Below are positions 1 to 4,494 of a DNA stretch of 5,098 bases, piece by piece. Both the position numbers and the translations under genes were made by a program. Below the pieces are notes generated by a model, which had not been told where the DNA came from, searched no databases, and worked only from the letters and a program-made list of their open reading frames with translations. Origin of the DNA: Cyanobium sp. NIES-981 (lineage in GTDB: Bacteria; Cyanobacteriota; Cyanobacteriia; PCC-6307; Cyanobiaceae); the NCBI GenBank assembly GCA_945907085.1, contig CAMDSS010000156.1:1-5098 (forward strand). The letters run 5' to 3'. Within the stretch, counting starts at the first letter, position 1. Every line of letters starts with the position of its first letter.

Positions 1-163
1 TGAACTGCCTGGCCCAGGGGGCCTGCTCATCGAGGACCTGCCGGCCGCCGTCGAGGTCAGCGATGGCCGCATGCAGGGCCTTGATGGCCGCCACCTGCTG
101 GGGTTGCTGGCGAAAGTTCTGCCAGCGGTCTAGGAAGCGCTCGGCGCTCATCGGCTCGGCCAT
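1..163 (-). CDS. N-terminal part of an unidentified protein, possibly a peptidoglycan hydrolase; runs off the left edge
   Basis: An open frame reads leftwards from ATG at 163 and is still open at base 1, giving 54 visible residues. A second in-frame ATG at 151 (residue 5) could be the true start; neither has a convincing Shine-Dalgarno. The visible part is helical and rich in Gln, Ala and Trp: it begins MAEPMSAERFLDRWQNF and later reads LDEQAPWARQF. A short helical lead-in with a Leu-x(n)-Trp pattern before the catalytic domain recalls the N-termini of some phage or cyanobacterial lysozyme-like and peptidase endolysins, but no catalytic residue lies inside the window, so this function is a weak inference. 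It is the last visible gene of a minus-strand series (1374-775, 454-257, 163-1), with 93 bases to the gene upstream. That the frame is coding is more secure than its identity. Confidence 0.5.
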   Translation of the reverse strand, partial: MAEPMSAERFLDRWQNFRQQPQQVAAIKALHAAIADLDGGRQVLDEQAPWARQF

Positions 164-227
164 GGCGACAGCTGGCGGGGTCCCTTGCTCTTGCCAGCCG
201 CGTCAAAGTTGACCTAGGGCCAGGGGC

Positions 228-241
228 CTGGTGGCCACCAG
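228..241. repeat. 14-bp perfect palindrome in the gap between two minus-strand ORFs
   Basis: CTGGTGGCCACCAG is its own reverse complement with no spacer. It lies just past the stop codon (257-259) of the small 65-aa ORF and upstream of the start at 163. It could be an operator for a dimeric repressor or a cruciform, but a palindrome of this length can occur by chance in GC-rich DNA and no T-run follows it, so it is not a terminator. Confidence 0.4.
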
Positions 242-256
242 CCCCAGCGGCTGCCC

Positions 257-454
257 CTAATAGGGCAGCAGGGCGAGGATCTCGGGATCAAGCTCGGGCT
301 CAGGCAGATCCCTGATGCGCTCGATGAGGATTTCATCGGCCAAGGCTCCGAGCCTCAGGCAGGGATTGGCCGCCAGCTGGCAGCAGTAGCTGAGCTCATC
401 CAGCAGCTCTGAGCTGAACCGGGAGAGGGATTGTTTGCGAACGATCGAGGCCAT
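257..454 (-). CDS. small hypothetical protein, 65 aa
   Basis: Reading from ATG at 454 to TAG at 257 gives a 65-residue protein starting MASIVRKQSL and ending EILALLPY. The frame stays open upstream to an ATG at 583, but those extra 43 residues are Trp/Cys-rich, low in coding character and partly antisense to repetitive DNA, so 454 is the better start. Residues 8-50 look alpha-helical with alternating Leu and charged residues; the tail is acidic (PEPELDPE). There is no signal peptide, membrane segment or metal motif; Cys24, Cys25 and Cys32 are the only cysteines. I do not recognise the family. It sits 93 bases before the partial gene at 163-1 on the same strand. No good ribosome binding site is visible ahead of 454, so it may be a chance ORF. 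Confidence 0.4.
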   Translation of the reverse strand: MASIVRKQSLSRFSSELLDELSYCCQLAANPCLRLGALADEILIERIRDLPEPELDPEILALLPY

Positions 455-774
455 GGGGGCGGAGCGCAGGACCCAAAAACCAAGGCGGTTGGGGTCAAGG
501 GGCCGCCCCATCCCGTCCAGTGAGGCGCAGCCGAACCAACAAACAAAAGCGGACTTGCGTAGCCCTTGAGGCCAGCCGGACAATGAAGGCTCCTGCGCGC
601 AGCCCCACCCACAGGGAGTGAATGGTGGAGGGGTTTGCCGGATTGCAGGCTTGCTGGGTTTGGGGCTTGCTGGATTGGGTGGGTTGCTGAGTGTTGGGGC
701 CCAGGCAATCGTTAGGCGTCAACGCCGGCAACTGTCCGACTGAGTCCAGCCCCTGGCCACAAGATGCGCGGGCG
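455..774. other. 320-base stretch without a convincing gene
   Basis: No frame here has both a plausible start and protein-like composition; the longer open frames are Pro/Ser/Gln-rich by-products of biased composition. The interval holds a 16-bp imperfect tandem repeat (632-697, listed separately) and a short inverted repeat GGCGT-CA-ACGCC near 714-725. It separates the 199-aa ORF from the 65-aa ORF on the same strand. Confidence 0.5.
632..697. repeat. imperfect tandem repeat, 16-bp period, about four units
   Basis: Units start at 632, 648, 664 and about 680. The first three are ggtttgccggattgca, ggcttgctgggtttgg and ggcttgctggattggg; the fourth (tgggttgctgagtgttgg) is 18 bases and more diverged. 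Units 2 and 3 share the exact core GGCTTGCTGG with a 16-base offset. The array is strongly G/T on the plus strand and lies outside any supported gene. It could be a slippage product, an iteron-like protein binding array, or decayed coding sequence. Confidence 0.6.
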
Positions 775-1374
775 CTATGGCCGACGACCTTGCACCGCCT
801 TGCCAGCCAGCACTGCATTTCGTGCCTGCAACCGGGCGCTCCTTTCAGCCAGCAGGGCCTGGCGAATGGCCAACTTGCCAGATTCATCGGCAGCGCAAAA
901 CGTTTGCCGCTGGGGGATGGGCATCGTTTCGAGCAAGGCCCCATCAATCGGGCAATCCCCCTGAATCAAGGGTGCTGCCAGCCGCTGGAAGCAAGCCAGG
1001 GCATTGGTAGCCTCCCAATCCGTGAGACCCCGTATTGGCTCGGGCCCCGGCAGGCCTAGGCGCAGACCGATGGCCCGGCCATGGATGACGCTTTGGCCGA
1101 GATAGGGCCAACGCAGGGATTCCAGCATTCGGGAGCGGGCCCAGGCCCCGCCATGGACGAGCTCAATCGGCCCGACCCGGCTGAACTCGATCTGGGATTG
1201 GGGGCAATCGAGCCACCAGGCCAGGGTGGCTAGATCCAGGCCAAACCCCGGGGCAGAGACCAATTTGAGCTTGGTGCTGGCTCTGTTGGCTATCTCCTGG
1301 CGGGAAATCAACAGCACTTGGGACGCCACAGCAGGGAGGGCAAAGGACCCGCTTCCCCGCCACGGCGCAGTCAA
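775..1374 (-). CDS. hypothetical protein, 199 aa, start uncertain (no ATG)
   Basis: The frame runs from a possible TTG at 1374 to TAG at 775. An in-frame TAG lies eight codons further upstream and the first ATG-encoded Met is deep inside the ORF, so translation must start at TTG or at one of the GTG codons near residues 16-20, or the gene has lost its start. From about residue 35 the sequence is protein-like with the codon style of the rest of the window: LKLVSAPGFGLDLATLAWWL, then FSRVGPIELVHGGAWARSRM, and a helical, Ala/Arg/Leu-rich, basic C-terminus (about residues 165-199). There are no obvious transmembrane segments, metal motifs or nucleotide-binding loops, and I do not recognise the family. 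It is transcribed away from the capsid gene; the two starts are about 210 bases apart. Overlapping plus-strand frames look like antisense by-products. Confidence 0.55.
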   Translation of the reverse strand: MTAPWRGSGSFALPAVASQVLLISRQEIANRASTKLKLVSAPGFGLDLATLAWWLDCPQSQIEFSRVGPIELVHGGAWARSRMLESLRWPYLGQSVIHGRAIGLRLGLPGPEPIRGLTDWEATNALACFQRLAAPLIQGDCPIDGALLETMPIPQRQTFCAADESGKLAIRQALLAERSARLQARNAVLAGKAVQGRRP

Positions 1375-1584
1375 GGGGCGTCGCCGGCCTGCTGCTGACT
1401 ACGGCTGATGGAGCCCGGCGCCTTGCGTCAGCCCTTGACCGCCGTGGACGCTGCGGGATCCCTGAGCCCACCTCTCAGCCAACAGCACCATGGGGCTTTG
1501 GTCCTTGAATCGAAACGGCCCCTGGCCGTGCCGTGGCCCTGGCAATAGCTGGGGACGTTGCTGGGGCCGGGCCCCGGGGTGAGC
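1375..1584. promoter_or_regulatory. divergent intergenic region with the capsid gene leader
   Basis: This 210-base gap separates the minus-strand 199-aa ORF from the plus-strand capsid gene and must hold any promoter for either. A TTGACC resembling a -35 box lies at 1435-1440, but no good -10 box sits 16-18 bases downstream, so I cannot name a promoter. Immediately before the capsid ATG the leader can fold: GGGGC (1563-1567) pairs with GCCCC (1571-1575), and CCCC (1572-1575) could also mask GGGG (1576-1579). GGTGA (1578-1582), two bases before the ATG at 1585, is the best ribosome binding site and is next to that structure. Confidence 0.35.
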
Positions 1585-2484
1585 ATGGGCCTGACATTGA
1601 TCGAGGCGGCCAAACACGAGACGCGGGTGGAACGGCTGGCCGTGATCCGCACCTTTTCAGAAGGCCAGCTGATCCGCCGCCTGCCGTTCCGCAACCTCAC
1701 CGGTGGGGCGCTGAAATTCGCCAAGGAGAAGAAGCTCCCCCGGGTTGGCTTCCGGGCGGTGAACGAGGGCTACCGGCGGGACTACGGAGCGGTGGCAAAC
1801 GAAACCGAGTTCGTGCATCTATTTGGCGGTGACCTGGATGTGGACCGCTCGATTGTTGACCTCAACGGCACCGAGGCCCGGGCATCCCAGACCGAGCAGA
1901 AGGTGCGCTCGATGCGGCTGACCCTGGAGGCGGCGATCCTCAATGGCGATGCCAATTTCGATCCCCGGGCCTTTAACGGCCTGAGCAAGCGGCTTGTCCC
2001 CGGTGGTGTGCAGACGGTCGATAACGGCGGCAGCACCGTCAAGTTGACCCGGATCGAGCAACTCGTTGATGCGGTGAACGCCAACGGCGGCGAGAAGGTG
2101 CTGATCACCAGCAAGGCCGGCCGCCGCCAGATCAGTGCCGCCTGCCGCGATGTGGGCGGTGAGCTGTACCAGGTGATGGACGGCCGCCACTGGTTTGAGG
2201 ACGTCGAGATCCTGGTGGTGGACCAGGACGCCAATGGCCAGGACGTGCTCGGTTTTGGCGAGGCCGGCAAAACCACCTCCTTTTACTGCTGCTCCTTTGG
2301 CGATGAGCTGATGACCGGCCTGCAGGGCCCGTTTGAAGGCCGCTACGGGATCTCGGTGCGGGATTTCGGCGAAGTGCAAGACGCCCCGGTGTTCCGCACC
2401 CGGGTGGATTGGTATGTGGGCTTTGCCGTCTGCGACGACAAGGCGGCAGCGCGGCTCTACAACATCGGCCCGGCTGTGGCTTAA
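1585..2484 (+). CDS. phage major capsid protein, HK97 fold
   Basis: A 299-residue, apparently intact capsid subunit. The start MGLTLIEAAK, the block VIRTFSEGQLIRRLPF (residues 20-35), GFRAVNEGY (55-63) and GGDLDVDRSIVDL (81-93), the spine-helix region with the ILNGD turn (residues 101-122), FNGLSKRL (130-137), and the C-terminal block VFRTRVDWYVGFAV (269-282) followed by AAARLYNI are the successive landmarks of a well-populated family of tailed-phage major capsid proteins; about 300 residues is usual for it. In a virion hundreds of copies assemble into the icosahedral head. ATG at 1585 is preferred over TTG at 1558 because family members begin at the xLTLIEA block and GGTGA precedes it. No signal peptide or cargo-loading feature is seen. 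Cysteines at 187, 235, 236 and 283 are notable. It leads a same-strand set with the 140-aa and 264-aa proteins; no portal, terminase or protease gene precedes it. Confidence 0.9.
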   Translation: MGLTLIEAAKHETRVERLAVIRTFSEGQLIRRLPFRNLTGGALKFAKEKKLPRVGFRAVNEGYRRDYGAVANETEFVHLFGGDLDVDRSIVDLNGTEARASQTEQKVRSMRLTLEAAILNGDANFDPRAFNGLSKRLVPGGVQTVDNGGSTVKLTRIEQLVDAVNANGGEKVLITSKAGRRQISAACRDVGGELYQVMDGRHWFEDVEILVVDQDANGQDVLGFGEAGKTTSFYCCSFGDELMTGLQGPFEGRYGISVRDFGEVQDAPVFRTRVDWYVGFAVCDDKAAARLYNIGPAVA

Positions 2485-2520
2485 GGCCAGGGCCCAGGCC
2501 CAGGCCCAGGCCCAGGCCCT
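2485..2520. repeat. GGCCCA hexamer tandem repeat directly after the capsid stop codon
   Basis: Six consecutive hexamers: GGCCAG, four exact GGCCCA units (2491-2514), then GGCCCT. The array begins on the base after the capsid TAA (2482-2484). Each unit contains self-complementary GGCC, and the ends AGGGCC (2489-2494) and GGCCCT (2515-2520) pair, so the RNA can form a GC-rich stem interrupted by CA/CA mismatches. ATTTTTA follows 7 bases later, giving a loose resemblance to a leaky terminator or a 3'-end stabilising hairpin for the capsid message. In the frame of the next gene the array would encode alternating Ala-Gln. Confidence 0.85.
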
Positions 2521-2533
2521 AAAGCAATTTTTA

Positions 2534-2572
2534 CCCTTTCACGCACAACTTCCCCCTTTTCACGAGAACAAC
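2534..2572. repeat. imperfect direct repeat in the G-poor leader of the second gene
   Basis: CCCTTTCACGCACAAC (2534-2549) is followed by the similar CCCTTTTCACGAGAACAAC (2554-2572), directly ahead of the ATG at 2576. The leader is pyrimidine-rich and nearly G-free, unlike the surrounding GC-balanced sequence, and it lacks a normal Shine-Dalgarno (only GAGA at 2564-2567). It may be a duplicated binding site or an unstructured ribosome landing area; neither is established. Confidence 0.45.
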
Positions 2573-2575
2573 CCC

Positions 2576-2998
2576 ATGGCTCCCCTGGCGAATAGGCGCC
2601 TTGATGCCCTCACCACCCTGGTGGGCTGGATCAACAGCACCGCCACCGATCCGCTCGAGCGCACGCGCCTGAGCAATGAGGTGGTGCGGCTCACAACGCC
2701 GCTGGATGCGGCCGAGCAGCTCACCCTGGTGACATCCCACCCGGGGGCAGGCAGTCCGATCACGGTGGTGCTTGCCCTGGCGCCCCTGCTCAAGGACGGC
2801 AGTAACGGCACCTTTGTGAATGCCGCCACGGTCGTGATCCCGGCGGTGGGTGGGCTGATCGAAACGGTGATCAAACCCGCCAACTTGGTGCTGGCGGGAA
2901 CTGATGGGGTGAACAGCAAGCCGCCCTGTTTGTTTTTGGCACGGGCCACGGTGTCGCCGTTCACGCCACCAGGCTGCCATGTGAGCCTCACCCACTGA
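2576..2998 (+). CDS. hypothetical protein downstream of capsid, 140 aa; candidate head accessory protein
   Basis: ATG at 2576 to TGA at 2996-2998. The start MAPLANRRLDALTT follows a G-poor leader, and the frame upstream is open only because of the repeat and the out-of-frame end of the capsid gene, so 2576 is the natural start. Residues 1-43 look helical (LDALTTLVGWIN, then LERTRLSNEVVRLT); residues 45-110 alternate hydrophobic and small residues, suggesting beta-strands (LTLVTSHPG, PITVVLALAPLL, AATVVIPAVGGL, ANLVLAGTD). The last 25 residues are Pro/Cys-containing and less regular, so the C-terminus may be diverged. There is no signal peptide and no strong membrane helix. The family is not recognised. 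Its place directly after a major capsid gene is where phages often keep decoration or head-completion proteins, so a capsid-associated role is an inference from position. The 89-base gap to the next gene contains a stem-loop. Confidence 0.7.
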   Translation: MAPLANRRLDALTTLVGWINSTATDPLERTRLSNEVVRLTTPLDAAEQLTLVTSHPGAGSPITVVLALAPLLKDGSNGTFVNAATVVIPAVGGLIETVIKPANLVLAGTDGVNSKPPCLFLARATVSPFTPPGCHVSLTH

Positions 2999-3035
2999 GG
3001 ACCCGATTGCTCCACTTAGTGGCGGCTGGTCCTCA
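2996..3035 (+). other. stem-loop overlapping the stop codon, between the second and third genes
   Basis: TGAGGACC (2996-3003) and GGTCCTCA (3028-3035) form a perfect 8-bp stem that includes the stop codon of the 140-aa gene. Inside it CCAC (3012-3015) and GTGG (3019-3022) form a second 4-bp stem with loop TTA. No T-run follows at once, so it is not a classical intrinsic terminator; a role in mRNA stability, processing or translation termination is possible. Confidence 0.6.
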
Positions 3036-3087
3036 CCTGAATTGAGCCTCAGCCCTTCCCATTTTTCCCAACCTTTGCAATGAATCG

Positions 3088-3882
3088 ATGGAGCCCACCT
3101 CTCCCCCCTGGCTAGCCCCTGAGGCCCCTGAAGCCCAACCCGAGGGGATGCTGCGAATCAGCGATGGCAAGACCTTCCAGGTGATCTGGCCGGTGCACCT
3201 GGCCGGCTGGCTGGCCCTGGGCTGGCAACTGGATTGGCCGCAGCCGGCCGGCGCCGGCCCTGCCCCTGGCCAGCAGGCCGATGGCCCCTCCGTCGCCCCC
3301 GTGATCACGGCCTTGTTGGGGGGCCCTTTCCATGCCTGGGCTGAGAAGCCCTATCGGGCCGTGCTGCAGGGCAGCGGCTTTACCCCGGACCTGAGCCTCC
3401 AGATCACCGCCTCCACCGGCGAGACGATCTCGCCTACCGATCTCACCTACGCCAATGCCACCGAGATGGCCCTTTCGCTCGATTTCCGCCTGCTCCAGGT
3501 CGCCTGTCACCTGACCGTGGTGGCGGCGATTGGCTCATTGGCCAGCCTGCCGTTCCAGGTGCAGCTGCTGGAGCCAGCCGATGCCCCCACTCCTTCTGCG
3601 CCAGCCGATCTTGACGGGATGACCAAGGCCGAGCTGCTGGCCTTTGCCCGCAAGACCTTTGGCCACAAGCTGGACAGCTCCCTCAGCAAGGCGGAAGTGC
3701 TGGCTGCTGCCAAGGCCCTGGGCCGGGGCCCTGAGGCCGCTGGGAGCGTGATTGCCCTCGATGGGGCCCAGGCGGGCCTGGGCCGTGAGCCAGAGCCCCA
3801 GCCGGGCTGGTTGCTGGGGGATGACCAGGAGGCCGAGGAGCCTGAGGCGGTGCCAGGGGTGCCGACGGATCTGTTGATTTGA
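3088..3882 (+). CDS. mosaic protein with an IPT/TIG-like Ig domain and a HeH/SAP-like motif, 264 aa; probable virion-associated
   Basis: Residues 21-50 (MLRISDGKTF ... WLALGWQLDW) resemble a short phage head-protein segment with a W-x(n)-GW ending. A Pro/Ala/Gly linker (51-68) leads to an Ig-like beta domain at about 70-161: VLQGSGFTPDLSLQI (92-106), then ISPTDLTYANATEMALSL (114-131), the characteristic strand-turn pattern of IPT/TIG domains. After a Pro-rich linker comes DGMTKAELLAFARKTFG (176-192) with KAEVLAAAKAL (201-211), a helix-extended-helix motif of the HeH/LEM/SAP kind often found in phage structural and assembly proteins. The tail (212-264) is acidic. ATG at 3088 lacks a Shine-Dalgarno; in-frame ATG at 3148 (Met21) is preceded by GAGGGG and starts exactly at the first domain, so it may be the true start. 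No signal peptide. The domain calls come from reading the sequence; the exact virion role (fibre, decoration or connector) is unknown. Confidence 0.75.
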   Translation: MEPTSPPWLAPEAPEAQPEGMLRISDGKTFQVIWPVHLAGWLALGWQLDWPQPAGAGPAPGQQADGPSVAPVITALLGGPFHAWAEKPYRAVLQGSGFTPDLSLQITASTGETISPTDLTYANATEMALSLDFRLLQVACHLTVVAAIGSLASLPFQVQLLEPADAPTPSAPADLDGMTKAELLAFARKTFGHKLDSSLSKAEVLAAAKALGRGPEAAGSVIALDGAQAGLGREPEPQPGWLLGDDQEAEEPEAVPGVPTDLLI

Positions 3883-4141
3883 GGGGCTGGGCGGCTGGCT
3901 TCTCGCCCATGCGGCCTGCAGTGGAGAGGCTGCCCCATCGAGAGCTGATTTCGCTGGATTTGGCCTGATGAAGGGGAAGAACCCAATTGAGAGAACGGTT
4001 GTCGGCAATTCAGGACAGGGAATGAGAGGAATCGATCCTCTGGTGGCCTGCAGGGCTCATTTTTCGCGCACTTGGAGAGCTCGGTCGCACCTTCCCCAGA
4101 GTTTTTGTGCGCCGTTTGTGCGCAAACGACCCCAAAAGCCC
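3883..4141. other. non-coding stretch between the capsid module and the tRNA-Pro terminator
   Basis: About 260 bases with no convincing gene; an open frame near 3968-4183 runs through terminator sequence and has no protein-like pattern. It contains a weak hairpin just after the last capsid-module stop (TGGGCG 3888-3893 with CGCCCA 3904-3909, no T-run), an inverted repeat AGAGGA-ATCGA-TCCTCT (4025-4041), and the TTTGTGCGC repeats at 4104-4128. As the DNA immediately 3' of a tRNA gene, it is where an integrated element's end would lie. Confidence 0.5.
4104..4128. repeat. TTTGTGCGC direct repeat overlapping an inverted repeat
   Basis: TTTGTGCGC occurs at 4104-4112 and again at 4115-4123, an 11-base step, about one helical turn. 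The second copy is part of an inverted repeat CGTTTG-TGCG-CAAACG (4113-4128). A GCGCAC in the opposite sense lies at 4066-4071. Helically phased copies next to a tRNA 3' end would suit arm-type recombinase binding sites, but they could equally be a repressor site; no integrase gene is visible. Confidence 0.5.
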
Positions 4142-4176
4142 AAAAAAGAAGGGCTCCCGGAACCCCGAGAACCCTT
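4142..4176 (-). terminator. Rho-independent terminator after tRNA-Pro
   Basis: Read on the minus strand, AAGGGTTCTCGG (4176-4165) pairs over 12 positions with CCGGGAGCCCTT (4160-4149), with two G-U wobbles and loop GGTT, followed by C and TTTTTT (4147-4142). It starts 14 bases after the tRNA-Pro 3' end. On the plus strand the wobbles become A-C mismatches and no T-run follows, so it acts only for minus-strand transcription. Confidence 0.88.
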
Positions 4177-4189
4177 GCGATAACTGAGA

Positions 4190-4263
4190 TCGGGGCGACA
4201 GGATTCGAACCTGCGACCTAGTGCTCCCAAAGCACCCGCGCTACCAAGCTGCGCCACGCCCCG
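4190..4263 (-). tRNA. tRNA-Pro(TGG)
   Basis: The minus strand folds into a full cloverleaf of 74 nt: acceptor CGGGGCG/CGCCCCG, D stem GCGC/GCGC with loop AGCTTGGTA, anticodon stem GGTGC/GCACT (one G-U) with loop TTTGGGA giving anticodon TGG (reads CCA and, with wobble, other Pro codons), a 5-nt variable loop, and a T arm with loop TTCGAAT. The discriminator base is A (complement of 4190). CCA is not encoded, as usual in cyanobacteria. A strong terminator follows at once, so it is probably a single-gene transcript. The 3' ends of such genes are common integration targets for tyrosine recombinases, and phage-like genes lie on that side. Confidence 0.97.
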
Positions 4264-4271
4264 CTGGAACC

Positions 4272-4277
4272 AACATA
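4272..4277 (-). promoter_or_regulatory. possible -10 box for tRNA-Pro
   Basis: On the minus strand TATGTT lies 8 bases ahead of the mature tRNA 5' end and matches 4 of 6 positions of TATAAT. No good -35 hexamer sits at the normal distance; CTGAGC, 16 bases upstream, is the nearest and is poor. Position is the main support. Confidence 0.3.
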
Positions 4278-4370
4278 AGCCTTCGCTGGCTTGGCTCAGG
4301 CTGCCTTCAAGAGGCGTCAGAGTCCCGGGATCTCCTTACCACCCCTGGAGCGCGCCCCGTAAGCCAGGGT

Positions 4371-4490
4371 TCAGGTAGCCATTTGAGGCCGTGGCCCCAT
4401 TCCTTTCCGAGCAAACCATCCACCCAAGGGCGAGGAAATGCCAATAGATCCGAAAATGGAGGGAGCGATCAAAAGTGATGGATCAATCAT
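4371..4490 (-). CDS. possible small membrane protein, 39 aa
   Basis: ATG at 4490 to TGA at 4371-4373. The peptide begins MIDPSLLIAPSIFGSIG and continues with a Gly/Ser-rich stretch to GGWF (about residue 26), then a basic end (ARKG). Residues 5-26 could be one weakly hydrophobic membrane span with the basic end on the cytoplasmic side. It follows, by four bases, a 12-codon ORF (4533-4495) that has a strong AGGAG site five bases before its ATG, so the two could be translationally coupled. A second minus-strand frame (4468-4310, 53 codons, no ATG) overlaps it and is also fairly protein-like, ending with WLPEPWLTG and a basic tail, so one of the two may be a gene remnant. No family is recognised. 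Confidence 0.3.
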   Translation of the reverse strand: MIDPSLLIAPSIFGSIGISSPLGGWFARKGMGPRPQMAT

Positions 4491-4494
4491 CTCT

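Noticed and set aside
632..697. CRISPR array
   Set aside because: Units are contiguous 16-mers with no spacers and are imperfect, so this is a plain tandem repeat.
691..1059. 122-aa plus-strand ORF with ATG
   Set aside because: It is antisense to the more protein-like 199-aa minus-strand ORF and has a Gln/Pro/Ser-rich, patternless sequence.
1435..1463. Sigma-70 promoter for the capsid gene with TTGACC as -35
   Set aside because: The hexamer at the right spacing (ATCCCT) does not resemble a -10 box.
1558..1584. TTG start at 1558 for the capsid gene
   Set aside because: It adds nine residues (MLGPGPGVS) not typical of the family and lacks a ribosome site; ATG at 1585 fits better.
1782..2379. 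Two long minus-strand open frames inside the capsid gene
   Set aside because: They are antisense to a clearly recognised capsid protein; high GC lengthens open frames on the opposite strand.
1585..2484. Encapsulin nanocompartment instead of phage capsid
   Set aside because: Both share the HK97 fold, but the motifs here (LTLIEA start, GGDLDVDR, VFRTRVDWY end) match the tailed-phage capsid family, and no encapsulin cargo gene is adjacent.
3507..4008. Minus-strand open frames of about 157-159 codons opposite the third module gene
   Set aside because: Pro/Ser/Gly-rich antisense to a gene with recognisable domains; no homology-like motif.
3968..4183. 71-codon plus-strand ORF
   Set aside because: It runs into the tRNA-Pro terminator hairpin and lacks protein-like pattern or ribosome binding site.
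4190..4263. Second copy of the tRNA-Pro or tRNA-Met 3' end as an att site within the window
   Set aside because: I looked for the T-arm/acceptor sequences of both tRNAs elsewhere on both strands and found none; a distal att site could only lie outside.
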